A stretch of 24,166 nucleotides of DNA from assembly GCA_035515475.1 (NCBI GenBank), contig DATJBF010000025.1, positions 1 to 24,166 on the forward strand. Direction: 5' to 3'. The notes beneath the pieces were generated by a model. It was not told the DNA's origin. It ran no database searches and was given only the letters and a program-made list of their open reading frames with translations. The position numbers and the translations under genes are program-made. Below, piece after piece: positions 13,889 through 21,767 of this stretch (positions within the stretch are counted from its first letter, which is position 1; each line of letters begins with the position of its first letter). The DNA comes from DATJBF01 sp035515475 (lineage in GTDB: Bacteria > Verrucomicrobiota > Verrucomicrobiia > Palsa-1439).

Positions 13889-13896
13889 GAGACGCA

Positions 13897-14019
13897 ATGC
13901 GGAAGCTATTGCTCCCATTTGCATTGTTCCTGGCCGCCATTCTGTTGTTGGCGGCAGCGGCGTATTGGTACGAACAGAAATACGGTTCCGAGGGACCGTT
14001 CCCGGTCGAAGAGCAGTAG
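13897..14019 (+). CDS. 40-residue membrane-anchored small protein
   Basis: The product begins MRKLLLPFALFLAAILLLAA, continues AAYWYEQKYGSEGPF, then PVEEQ and TAG. There are two basic residues, one hydrophobic helix of about 20 residues (4-22), and a short acidic tail. This is a typical single-span small membrane protein, N-in, tail outside. A promoter-like pair lies just upstream and there is no Shine-Dalgarno. No family recognised. The reading frame is short, so chance is possible, but the charge and hydrophobicity pattern is regular. Confidence 0.5.
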   Translation: MRKLLLPFALFLAAILLLAAAAYWYEQKYGSEGPFPVEEQ

Positions 14020-14055
14020 CTGGATACTGGATGCTAGATGCTGGATACTGGTTGC
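14020..14055. repeat. TGGATRCTGG repeat block, left side
   Basis: Short imperfect units (CTGGATACTGGATGC, TAGATGCTGG, ATACTGGTTGC) run up to the dispersed element. The block resumes at 14222-14245 after it. The reverse complement of the same motif forms the array at 14607-14696. Confidence 0.6.
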
Positions 14056-14221
14056 TAGTGCCCGGTCAACCTTGATTGGGAGGGCGAGCCTCCCGGCGAG
14101 CCGACCGTTTTCTCCGTCAACGCCGCGGCTCAGCAGGAGCCTTGGTCGCCTGTGGCGCCGCTAGAGGCGGGCAAACTTCGCCCTCCCCACACGCTTCTGA
14201 TGAACGGTGACGGAGCACTAG
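14056..14221. repeat. Dispersed palindromic element, copy 2 (166 bp)
   Basis: Nearly identical to 7022-7175, with an extra CTCCCGGCGAGC, and CACGC for CGCGC near the right end. Ends are inverted repeats (TAGTGCCCGGTCAACC on the left, GGTGACGGAGCACTAG on the right). It lies inside the TGGATRCTGG block: GTTGC precedes the left CTAG and GTTGCTGG follows the right CTAG. That suggests insertion into pre-existing repeat DNA, with CTAG as a possible target. No coding capacity. Confidence 0.75.
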
Positions 14222-14257
14222 TTGCTGGATACTGGATGCGGGATGGAGGATGGTGAG

Positions 14258-14591
14258 ATGAGTGGATCGTATCGTGATTTGGAGGTGTATGAGTTGGCGC
14301 ATTCGGTCGCCGTGATGTTGCACAAGTTTACGCTTCAGTTGCGGCGGGCAAGCAAGTCGATTTCGGCAAACCTCGCTGAGGGATACGGCAGGCACAGATA
14401 TAAACAGGAATTCGTCCACTACCTAGTCGTTGCTGGCCTCTTGCGACGAAACAACCGGATGGTTGCGATACGTGCGCGATTGTCACGGGGAACTGGCCGC
14501 GGAATCGGACGAGTTGCTGGCCCGAGGCAACGAACTCGGACGCAAGCTAAACAAATTCATCCGAGCGGACGAAAACGGACATCGCTACTGA
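14258..14591 (+). pseudogene. Four-helix-bundle protein (23S rRNA intervening-sequence type), frameshifted
   Basis: The first frame gives MSGSYRDLEVYELAHSVAVM, LHKFT, then LQLRRASKSISANLAEGYGR and KQEFVHYLVVAG. These are hallmarks of the S23/four-helix-bundle family, but about 15 residues normally between HKFT and QLRRA (the loop with LPKxExYxxxS) are missing in frame. After 14437 the homology moves to another frame: SCDETTGWLRYVRDCHGELA, then ESDELLARGNELGRKLNKFI, ending at TGA 14589-14591. One extra base near 14438 explains the shift. So there is an internal deletion plus a frameshift. Inverted TGGATRCTGG arrays flank the gene. Confidence 0.75.
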
Positions 14592-14606
14592 GAAGTAGTT
14601 CATGCT

Positions 14607-14696
14607 GTATCGAGTATCCAGAATCCAGTATCTAGCATCCAGCATCGAGTATCGAGGAACCAGCATCCAGAATCTAGAATCCAGAAACCAGCATCA
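14607..14696. repeat. CCAGYATCCAG repeat array, right side
   Basis: About 90 bp of degenerate units (ATCCAGAATCCAGTATC, TAGCATCCAGCATCGAG, AACCAGCATCCAGAATC). This is the reverse-complement orientation of the block at 14020-14055, so the four-helix-bundle pseudogene lies between inverted arrays. Units vary in sequence and there are no spacers, so it is not CRISPR. Confidence 0.65.
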
Positions 14697-14705
14697 AGAG
14701 GCAGC

Positions 14706-15092
14706 ATGGCGAAAATTCGGAAGCTTCTGCACACGCGCTATCGGGTCAACGACCTGGAAAAGGCCGTCGCGTTCTACCGCGACGTCCTGGGTCTGAAGGA
14801 AACCGAGCGGTTCAAATCGCCGCGCGGTTCGGAACTGGTGTTTCTGAAGGCCCCCGAGGGCGGGGAGGAAATCGAATTGTGCTGTTATCCGGCCAGCGGG
14901 CCGGTGCAGGTGCCGGTGGATCTGACGCATCTGGCGTTTGAAGTGGACGATTTGGAAGCGTTCGCCAGACAATTGGAAAAGAAGGGCGTGAAACTTTCCG
15001 ATGGCCCGACCCAAGCACCGGGGATGATCTTTGCCTTCGTCGACGCCCCCGAAGGTTACGAGATTGAATTGATTCAAAGGATCAAGGAGTGA
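14706..15092 (+). CDS. VOC-superfamily protein, glyoxalase I-like
   Basis: This 128-residue protein has the paired beta-alpha-beta-beta-beta fold of glyoxalase/bleomycin-resistance proteins. The four metal ligands of GloA have counterparts: His9 (LLHTRYRV), Glu57 (EIELCCYP), His75 (LTHLAFEV) and Glu121 (YEIELIQ). Other landmarks are VNDLEKAVAFYRDVLGL and FAFVDAPEG. This is compatible with lactoylglutathione lyase (methylglyoxal detoxification), but VOC enzymes vary and the specificity is inferred. The ATG at 14706 follows AGAGG. The gene stands alone between repeats and rpe. Confidence 0.8.
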   Translation: MAKIRKLLHTRYRVNDLEKAVAFYRDVLGLKETERFKSPRGSELVFLKAPEGGEEIELCCYPASGPVQVPVDLTHLAFEVDDLEAFARQLEKKGVKLSDGPTQAPGMIFAFVDAPEGYEIELIQRIKE

Positions 15093-15104
15093 TTTTTCTT
15101 GCTT

Positions 15105-15229
15105 GTCATTCCGAGCACTTCGACTACGCTCAGTGTAAACTCCGCGAAGAAACTCTGGACGTTTGGTGTGAGACCCTTCGACCCGTTCGACTGGCTCAGG
15201 GCGGGCCGGCTCAGGGTGACGCACCACGG
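15105..15229. repeat. Intergenic dispersed repeat (GTCATTCCGAG / GGCTCAGGGTGAC type)
   Basis: GTCATTCCGAGCACTTCGAC, then CTACGCTCAG, later CCCTTCGACCCGTTCGACTG and GGCTCAGGGTGAC. Related strings recur between genes of many environmental bacteria. It contains inverted words (TTCGAC, GCTCAG; GTCATTC, GGGTGAC) and fills most of the 148-bp gap before rpe. No coding sense. Confidence 0.5.
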
Positions 15230-15240
15230 GATTTCCAGTA

Positions 15241-15975
15241 ATGGCTAAGACAAACATTATCATTGCACCGTCGATTCTGGCGGGCGATTTCGGCAACTTC
15301 GCCCGCGAGGCCCAGCGGGCGGAGCAGGGTGGGGGAGACTGGCTGCATTGCGACGTGATGGACGGGCAGTTTGTGCCCAACCTCACGTTCGGACCCGACA
15401 CGATCGCGGCCTTACGCAAAGCGACGAAGCTCCCGCTGGACGTGCACCTGATGATCGAACGGCCCGACCGGTACGCGGAGATGTTCGCGCGGGCGGGCGC
15501 GACGAGGCTGACGATCCACGTCGAATCACTCGGCAACAAGCAGGCCGGCACCGAGGGCCGGGCCGTCTTCGAGCAAACGGCCGACAGCAAGATTGCCGAC
15601 ACCCTGCGGTTCATCGAAAAGCTGGGCTGTCAGCGCGGATTGGCGGTTAATCCCTTGACGCCGATCGGCGCCGTCGAGCCGTATCTGGGGCAGATCGATG
15701 TGATCCTGGTGATGACCGTGTGGCCGGGGTTCGGCGGCCAGAAGTTCATCGGCGAAGTACTGCCGAAGTTTCGGGAGGGCCGGGCCCTGGTGGAACGAAG
15801 CCGGCGCGACATCCATTTCGAAGCCGACGGCGGCGTTGATCCCCAAACCGGACGGCTCTGCGTCAAGAACGGCGCCGACGTGCTGGTGGCCGGCAATTCG
15901 TTGTTCCGACACAAGACGCTCGACCTGGCGGGGGCGATTGAAGAATTGAGGCGCAATGCAGACGACACAGATTAA
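15241..15975 (+). CDS. rpe: Ribulose-phosphate 3-epimerase
   Basis: Interconverts D-ribulose 5-phosphate and D-xylulose 5-phosphate in the pentose phosphate pathway. This is a 244-residue TIM barrel: IIIAPSILAGDF, then WLHCDVMDGQFVPNLTFGP, DVHLMIERP, MTVWPGFGGQKFI, FEADGGVDPQT, then GADVLVAGNSLF. Metal ligands are His36, Asp38, His69 and Asp196. Residues about 96-118 (start SLGNKQAGTEG) form an extra loop after TIHVE that makes it roughly 20 residues longer than most family members. MTVWPGFGG replaces the commoner MSVNPGFGG. There is no clear Shine-Dalgarno before the ATG. The 3' end overlaps the next gene by 20 bp. Confidence 0.93.
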   Translation: MAKTNIIIAPSILAGDFGNFAREAQRAEQGGGDWLHCDVMDGQFVPNLTFGPDTIAALRKATKLPLDVHLMIERPDRYAEMFARAGATRLTIHVESLGNKQAGTEGRAVFEQTADSKIADTLRFIEKLGCQRGLAVNPLTPIGAVEPYLGQIDVILVMTVWPGFGGQKFIGEVLPKFREGRALVERSRRDIHFEADGGVDPQTGRLCVKNGADVLVAGNSLFRHKTLDLAGAIEELRRNADDTD

Positions 15976-17398
15976 GTTCGGCACCGACGGCTGGCGGGGC
16001 GTCATTGCCGAGGATTTTACGTTCGAGAACGTGCGGCGGGTGGCGCAGGCGACCGCCGATTATTGGAACTCATTCGTGGGCACGCAGCGGGCAGCCATCG
16101 TCGGCTACGACAATCGGTTCCTGTCGGAGACCTACGCGAAGCTGGTCTGCGAGGTCTTGGCGGCCAACGGCATCCAGGCGCTGTATCCGCCCCTCGCGGC
16201 GCCGACGCCGGCGGTCACGTTCGCCGTGCGCGACCGCAAGCTGTGCGGGGCGGTGATGATTACCGCCAGCCACAATCCGCCCCGGTTCAACGGATACAAA
16301 CTGAAAGCCCATTACGCCGGGCCGGCCGATCCCCAGATTTGCGGGCAAGTCGAAGCCCGGGTCGATCAATCGCCCGTCCGCACGGTCGATTTCGACGAGG
16401 GGGTGAAGAACCACCGCATCGAGATCTACGACCCGTGCCCGGCGCACGAGGCCGCCGCCAGGAAAATCGTCGATTTCAAGAGGATCCAGGACGCCAAACT
16501 GCATGTGATTGTCGACTCGATGCACGGCTGCGGCAGCCGCGTACTGGAGGAGATGTTGGGGGGGACAAGCCGCCGGGCCGGCCGCGCCCCCGTGACCACG
16601 ATCCGCGCCAACCGGGATCCGTTGTTCGGTGGGATGAACCCCGAACCGATCGGGAAAAACCTCGGCCCACTGTGCGACGCGGTAAAGAAATCCCGGGCCG
16701 CCATTGGCCTGGCCACGGACGGCGACGCCGACCGCGTGGGAGTGGTGGACGACCATGGCCGGTACGTGTCGATACAACTCGTGATCGCCGTGTTGCTGCT
16801 GCATTTGCTCCGGAATCGCGAGGAGAAGACCGGCGTGGTGGTGAAATCGACCAATTGTACGGTCCTCATTGACCGGATCTGCGAGAAGGCCGGGCTCAAA
16901 TGCGTCGAGGTTCCCGTGGGATTCAAGTACATCTGCGAGCAGATGCGGGAGCGCGACGTGCTCATCGGCGGCGAAGAGAGCGGCGGCATCGGGTTCCACG
17001 GTCACATTCCCGAGCGTGACGGCATCGTGGCGAGCCTGATGTTGTTGGAGATGCTGGCCGTCATGAAGAAGCCGCTGAGCCGAATCGTCCGCGACCTGCA
17101 GAACGAATTCGGGACGAGCGAGTATGACCGCATCGACATGCCGTTTCCGTTGGAGAAACGCGAGCAACTCATCGAGACCTTGCGCAGCCAGCCGCCCCGG
17201 CAACTGGTCGGTGTCCCCTTGGCCCGGACGAACGATTCGGACGGCGTGAAATACATTGCCAAGGACGACTCGTGGTTGATGTTCCGCACCTCCGGGACCG
17301 AGCCGATCATTCGCATTTACAGCGAGGCGGCGACGGCCGACCGCGTGAAGAAATTGCTCGAACACGGCAAGAGCCTGGCGCTGAAGCTCGGGCGTTGA
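15956..17398 (+). CDS. Phosphoglucomutase/phosphomannomutase family protein
   Basis: An alpha-D-phosphohexomutase of 480 residues; it moves phosphate between C1 and C6 of a hexose phosphate. Four domains are readable: FGTDGWRGVIAEDF at the N-terminus, the phosphoserine loop TASHNPP with Ser105, the metal loop DGDADR (255-260), the sugar-binding GEESGG (339-344), and the phosphate-binding RTSGTEP (444-450). All active-site motifs are intact. Whether the substrate is glucose, mannose or another sugar phosphate cannot be decided from these motifs. The ATG at 15956 lies inside the end of rpe with GAGG upstream, so the two are translated together. It ends 33 bp before the stop of a convergent gene. 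Confidence 0.92.
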   Translation: MQTTQIKFGTDGWRGVIAEDFTFENVRRVAQATADYWNSFVGTQRAAIVGYDNRFLSETYAKLVCEVLAANGIQALYPPLAAPTPAVTFAVRDRKLCGAVMITASHNPPRFNGYKLKAHYAGPADPQICGQVEARVDQSPVRTVDFDEGVKNHRIEIYDPCPAHEAAARKIVDFKRIQDAKLHVIVDSMHGCGSRVLEEMLGGTSRRAGRAPVTTIRANRDPLFGGMNPEPIGKNLGPLCDAVKKSRAAIGLATDGDADRVGVVDDHGRYVSIQLVIAVLLLHLLRNREEKTGVVVKSTNCTVLIDRICEKAGLKCVEVPVGFKYICEQMRERDVLIGGEESGGIGFHGHIPERDGIVASLMLLEMLAVMKKPLSRIVRDLQNEFGTSEYDRIDMPFPLEKREQLIETLRSQPPRQLVGVPLARTNDSDGVKYIAKDDSWLMFRTSGTEPIIRIYSEAATADRVKKLLEHGKSLALKLGR

Positions 17399-17431
17399 CG
17401 CAGACGGCCGATTGCCAATCCAATCAGTCGG

Positions 17432-18844
17432 TCAGTGGACCGGGCGGGCTGTGGCCGCGCCGGACCACGTCTGTTTCCTGTAAAAGACGTAGTTCGGAGA
17501 CGTCCCGACGAGCACCCACGTCTGCGGCGACGGCCGTAGGAACAGGGCTTCGATCTTGACGGTGTGAACCTTCGGAATGACGGCGACGTCCGCCCGGGAG
17601 AAAACCTGCTCGGGAGTAACCCCTTTCGGCGGCTGGAGATAGACGTAGATCTGGTCGCGGTTCGCAAACGTGGCCGAAAGGGCGTAGTCGGTCACCACCG
17701 CGGCCGTCTTGGGCACCATGGCTCGTTTGAACGCCTGGATCTCCTGCGCCTCGGACCGGGAGCGGGCCAGATATCTGAGTTGGCACAGTCCATAAGCGAC
17801 TCCAGGAACCAGCAACAGCGCCAGGCTGACGTAGAGACGCCGGGTCTGGTGGGGTTTGAGTCGGGCAACGCCGAGCGCAACGGCGGCCATCAGCAGCGGC
17901 GTGATCAGCCCGTAGTAATAAAAGTCCCCGCGGGACGTGAACGCGCCGCCCACATAATCATAAGGGAACCAGAAGTAGACCTCGCCGCCCACGCCGATGA
18001 TGGCGAGCATGAACCCCGCGGCGATCAGCAGGGCCAGAGGGTTGACGAGCGCCAGCGCCCACAACACGGTTTGGGTCAGCAGGAAGTTGGCGATGAACAG
18101 GGGATGAAACGCGGCGGCGGCATACGCGAATGGATTGCCGGTCCCGTGCTTGGCAAAAACAAAGAACGGAATCATACAGGCGGAATGCCAGAGCAACGTC
18201 TTCCACTTCCGCGGCAACAAGAGGAAGGTTGGCAGAATCATGAAGATCGTCTCCTCGCGAGGCAGGAGAAGTCCCAGGCAACCGAGAATCGCAAACGGAG
18301 AGTCCCGGCTAAGAAGATACAGGTAGAAAAAGTAGAACGTCCCCGACATGGCGAGGGGACTGGCGAAGGTGTAGACCGCCACCTTCTGCTGGAGAGGATA
18401 AAGCATCCAACACAATTCGAGCCCGAACATCGTGAGCGGACGCAGCGAGAGCCGGCCGAGGAACAGATGCAACGTGACGACCGACAGGGAAACCAGAAGC
18501 GCATACATGAGGATCAAGGTCTCCGGGTACGGCCAGATCCGATAGAACACCCGGAACACCGCGTAGATTCGATGCGTATGATTGTCGTGAAAGGGCTGCT
18601 CGCCCGTGGGACCGGATCGGAGATCCCCGGGTTGAATGGTGACTTTGGGATAGCCGCTCCGCCAGTTGTGGAATTGCTGGATCATGTGCGCCTGGTCGAA
18701 CGGCCAGTCATTCAACAGGTAGATACGCTTGTAGGTGAGCGTGGCCGAAAGCGCCGCGAAATAAACGACGGCGATTACGAGAATCCAGCCATGGCGTCGA
18801 ATGTTAATCACAGAACTGTAGGGAGCCAGAGGGTGCCCAATCAA
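17432..18844 (-). CDS. Polytopic membrane protein, DUF2079-like
   Basis: A protein of about 470 residues with perhaps 9-11 membrane spans and a C-terminal soluble part (about 360-470). The N-terminal half has the DUF2079 pattern: first span, then NDWPFDQAHMIQQFHNW, PFHDNHTHRIYAVFR, later LLLPREETIFMILPTFLLL. These families resemble GT-C glycosyltransferases, so use of a lipid-linked sugar is possible, but not shown. The soluble tail (KTAAVVTDYALSATFANRDQ) fits the DUF2079 C-terminal domain. Start is uncertain: TTG at 18844 or GTG at 18811; neither has a good Shine-Dalgarno and the difference is 11 residues. It converges with the phosphohexomutase gene and is divergent from lepA. Confidence 0.75.
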   Translation of the reverse strand: MIGHPLAPYSSVINIRRHGWILVIAVVYFAALSATLTYKRIYLLNDWPFDQAHMIQQFHNWRSGYPKVTIQPGDLRSGPTGEQPFHDNHTHRIYAVFRVFYRIWPYPETLILMYALLVSLSVVTLHLFLGRLSLRPLTMFGLELCWMLYPLQQKVAVYTFASPLAMSGTFYFFYLYLLSRDSPFAILGCLGLLLPREETIFMILPTFLLLPRKWKTLLWHSACMIPFFVFAKHGTGNPFAYAAAAFHPLFIANFLLTQTVLWALALVNPLALLIAAGFMLAIIGVGGEVYFWFPYDYVGGAFTSRGDFYYYGLITPLLMAAVALGVARLKPHQTRRLYVSLALLLVPGVAYGLCQLRYLARSRSEAQEIQAFKRAMVPKTAAVVTDYALSATFANRDQIYVYLQPPKGVTPEQVFSRADVAVIPKVHTVKIEALFLRPSPQTWVLVGTSPNYVFYRKQTWSGAATARPVH

Positions 18845-18917
18845 GCTGAAATGGTCGGACCGGCGAGTTGTGGGCGCATCCGAGAACTGACGCCACGCTT
18901 GGCGGTGCCGTAGCTGC

Positions 18918-18931
18918 GTCGTCCCGACGAC
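18918..18931. repeat. Short palindrome between the DUF2079-like gene and lepA
   Basis: GTCGTC, CC, GACGAC (18918-18931), about 75 bp upstream of the lepA ATG and in the divergent spacer. It could be an operator or a fragment of a dispersed repeat (GCTGCGTCGTCCCGACGAC). No clear promoter was found beside it. Confidence 0.3.
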
Positions 18932-19005
18932 TCCCCCAGCGGGACGATTTATACCGGGGAAGGGGACTACCCAAACCGGCGAAAGGTTGGTAGAGTGCGT
19001 GTTTC

Positions 19006-20802
19006 ATGGATTTGGGTCACATACGGAATTTCTGCATCATCGCGCACATCGATCACGGCAAGACGACCTTGTCGGACCGGTTGTTGGAGGCGACGGGCGC
19101 GTTGCCGAAGCGCGAGATGCGCGAGCAGGTGCTGGATTCGATGGACCTCGAGCGCGAACGCGGCATCACGATCAAGGCGCATCCGGTGACCATGTCCCAC
19201 CGCGCCGAGGACGGCCAGACCTATGAGTTCAATCTTATCGACACGCCGGGCCACGTGGATTTCACGTACGAAGTGTCGCGCAGCCTGGCGGCCTGCGACG
19301 GGGCGTTGCTGGTCGTGGACGCCGCGCAGGGCGTCGAGGCGCAAACGGTCGCCAACGTGCATCTGGCGGCGCGGCTGAACCTGACGATCGTCCCGATCAT
19401 CAACAAGATCGATCTGCCCAACGCCAACGTCGAGGAGACGAAGCGCCAACTGGAAGAGATCCTCGCCATTCCCGCCGACGGGGCGATCCTGGCGAGCGCG
19501 AAAACCGGCGCGGGCATCACTGAGATCCTGCACGCGATTGTCGAGCGCATCCCGGCACCGAAGTTGTCGGCGGAAAAGGCGCTGCAGGCGCTGGTGTTCG
19601 ATTCGGTGTTCGACACCTACCGCGGCGTGGTGACGCACATGCGGGTGTTTGGCGGCGAAATCGCCCCGGGCATGATGGTCCAATTGATGGGCACGGGTAC
19701 CCGGCACGAGGTCAAGGAAGTCGGCGTGTTCACCCCCAAACCGCTGGCGCGGGACCGGCTCGGGGCGGGAGAGGTCGGTTACGTGATCGCCAACATCAAG
19801 TCGACCGCCGAGGTGAAGATCGGCGACACGATGACCGACGCCCGTCAGCCAGCCAGCCGGCCGTGGCCGGGGTTTCAGCAGGCGCACCCGCTCGTGTTCA
19901 GCGGGTTGTACCCGATTGATTCGGCGGACTACGAGCATTTGAAGGCGGCGCTGGCAAAGCTCCAGCTCAACGATTCGGCGTTTCAATACCAGGCCGAGAG
20001 TTCGGCGGCGCTCGGGTTCGGTTTTCGGTGCGGGTTCCTCGGACTGCTGCACATGGAGATCGTGCAGGAACGATTGCGGCGGCAATTCGGCATGGACATC
20101 ATCGCCACGTACCCGAGCGTGATCTACCGGGTGCTGCAGACCGATGGCGCCGTGCTCGAGGTGGACAACCCGGTCTACCTGCCCGACCCGTCGAAAATCG
20201 ACCACATCGAGGAGCCGTACGTCAAGGCGTTCATTATTTGTCCGAACGAAAACATCGGCGACATGCTCCAACTGGTCATGGACAAGCGCGGCGCCGTCGC
20301 CAAGACCGATTCCATCGACACGCACCGCGTGATGTTGACCGCCCAACTGCCGCTCAACGAAATCCTGGTGGATTTTCACGACAAGATCAAAAGCGTCACC
20401 CGCGGCTACGGTTCGATGGACTACGAGCCGCACGGTTATCGCGAGGGGGACCTCGTGAAGCTCGATATCCTCGTCAACGGCGAGCCCGTCGACGCGTTCT
20501 CCAGCATCGTCCACCGCGGCAAAGCCGAGACGCGCGGCCGGGCGTTGGCGTTGAAGCTGAAAGAGGTTATCCCGCATCAGATGTTTCAGGTGGCGATCCA
20601 GGCGGCCATTGGCGGGAAAATCATTGCCCGCGAGACCGTGAAGGCCCTGGCGAAAAACGTCACGGCAAAATGCTACGGCGGCGACATCACCCGCAAACGC
20701 AAGCTCTGGGAAAAACAAAAAGAAGGCAAGAAACGCATGAAAGCCGTCGGCAAAGTCAACATCCCGCAGGAAGCATTCATCTCGGTGCTGAAAGCGGGGT
20801 AG
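19006..20802 (+). CDS. lepA: Elongation factor 4 (LepA GTPase)
   Basis: A translational GTPase that acts on ribosomes (back-translocation or biogenesis role). At 598 residues it has the normal length. G1 is AHIDHGKTTL (13-22), switch I region ERERGITIKAHPVTM, G3 DTPGHVDFTYEVSRSLAACD, G4 NKIDLPNA. Later landmarks are FGFRCGFLGLLHMEIVQERL and the LepA-specific tail with GYGSMDYEPHGYREGDLVKL, HRGKAETRGR and RKLWEKQKEGKKRMK. The ATG at 19006 has only a weak AGAGTG upstream. lepB starts 11 bp downstream, so the two form an operon, as in many bacteria. Confidence 0.97.
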   Translation: MDLGHIRNFCIIAHIDHGKTTLSDRLLEATGALPKREMREQVLDSMDLERERGITIKAHPVTMSHRAEDGQTYEFNLIDTPGHVDFTYEVSRSLAACDGALLVVDAAQGVEAQTVANVHLAARLNLTIVPIINKIDLPNANVEETKRQLEEILAIPADGAILASAKTGAGITEILHAIVERIPAPKLSAEKALQALVFDSVFDTYRGVVTHMRVFGGEIAPGMMVQLMGTGTRHEVKEVGVFTPKPLARDRLGAGEVGYVIANIKSTAEVKIGDTMTDARQPASRPWPGFQQAHPLVFSGLYPIDSADYEHLKAALAKLQLNDSAFQYQAESSAALGFGFRCGFLGLLHMEIVQERLRRQFGMDIIATYPSVIYRVLQTDGAVLEVDNPVYLPDPSKIDHIEEPYVKAFIICPNENIGDMLQLVMDKRGAVAKTDSIDTHRVMLTAQLPLNEILVDFHDKIKSVTRGYGSMDYEPHGYREGDLVKLDILVNGEPVDAFSSIVHRGKAETRGRALALKLKEVIPHQMFQVAIQAAIGGKIIARETVKALAKNVTAKCYGGDITRKRKLWEKQKEGKKRMKAVGKVNIPQEAFISVLKAG

Positions 20803-20813
20803 GGGAGCGACCG

Positions 20814-21767
20814 ATGATCAGTTGGAAAGACCGCCGGACCTTGAAATACGCCCGCGAGGTTCTTCGCGGGTCCGAAAAATGGCTGCGAATCAACCGCGAC
20901 ATGGTGTCCGACGCACACGCTTCGGCCATCACCGCGGGGATCAACGAACTGCGCCAGGCAGTCGGCGCGCGCTCGGCGACCGCTGCGGCGTCACTGGCCG
21001 ATAAACTCGAGCAGAAGATCGGGCGCGCGCTGCCCGCCCCGAAGCACCCGGGCTGGCGCGAGAACGTCGAGATGCTCCTGGTCGTCGGCATTCTGGTGAT
21101 GGCGATCCGGACGTTTTTCGTCCAACCGTTCAAGATTCCCACCGGCTCGATGCAGCCAACGCTGTACGGCGTGTATCCGCCCGAACCGCTGCCGCCGCTC
21201 CCGTACGCCGACGGATCACCCTCGATTCTGGCCCGCCTGGCGGGAATCCTGTTCGAGGGAAGAATTTACGAGAGGTATGGCTACCGCGACCGTGGCGATC
21301 ATATCTTTGTCGACCGGTTCAGTTATCACTTCCGTAAACCCCGCCGCGGCGAGGTCGTCGTGTTCGACACGGAAAGCATCACGGACCTGCCGCCTGGTTC
21401 TCGCGGGAAATTCTACATCAAACGACTGATTGGTCTCCCCAACGACCGGATCCGGATCGAACCGCCGCACGTATTGGTCAACGACCAGATCCTCGACCAG
21501 CGCGAGGCGTTCACGCGCATCTATTCGCTGGCCGATGGTTACAACGGCTACGTGTTCGCCATCCCGAGTTACGAATATCCTCGACCCTACATCGAAGACT
21601 CCCGGGACGTGTATCCCGTTCCCGCGCATCATCTCTTCGTCTTGGGCGACAACAGCCGAAGCAGCCTCGACTGCCGGTACTGGGGATCGTTTCCCGAGAA
21701 GGACCTGATTGGCAGGGCTGTGCTCGTCTATTGGCCGTTCTCCAGGCGGTTCGGGTTGATCGACTAA
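20814..21767 (+). CDS. lepB: Signal peptidase I
   Basis: This membrane serine protease removes signal peptides of exported proteins. It has 317 residues. A cytoplasmic N-terminal part of about 85 residues includes an Ala-rich helix. One membrane span follows (about 86-103), then the catalytic Ser112 in PTGSMQPTL and the general base Lys203 in KFYIKRLIGLPND. Box E is GDNSRSSLDCRYWG (278-291), where Cys replaces the usual Ser of LDSRYWG. An extra segment between boxes B and C (about 120-165) is longer than in minimal enzymes. The ATG at 20814 has GGGGAGCG upstream; the frame is open far upstream into lepA, but only as an overlap. It works with the secreted proteins seen in this window, such as the 22181 product. 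Confidence 0.94.
   Translation: MISWKDRRTLKYAREVLRGSEKWLRINRDMVSDAHASAITAGINELRQAVGARSATAAASLADKLEQKIGRALPAPKHPGWRENVEMLLVVGILVMAIRTFFVQPFKIPTGSMQPTLYGVYPPEPLPPLPYADGSPSILARLAGILFEGRIYERYGYRDRGDHIFVDRFSYHFRKPRRGEVVVFDTESITDLPPGSRGKFYIKRLIGLPNDRIRIEPPHVLVNDQILDQREAFTRIYSLADGYNGYVFAIPSYEYPRPYIEDSRDVYPVPAHHLFVLGDNSRSSLDCRYWGSFPEKDLIGRAVLVYWPFSRRFGLID

Noticed and set aside
14607..14696. Possible CRISPR array
   Set aside because: Units are short and degenerate, with no unique spacers and no cas genes nearby.
18967..20718. Minus-strand open frame of 583 codons opposite lepA
   Set aside because: Shadow of lepA; repetitive His/Asp/Arg/Val composition only.
20028..20813. Upstream extension of the lepB frame into lepA
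   Set aside because: The extension lies fully within lepA in another frame; the ATG at 20814 has a ribosome binding site and gives a normal signal peptidase.
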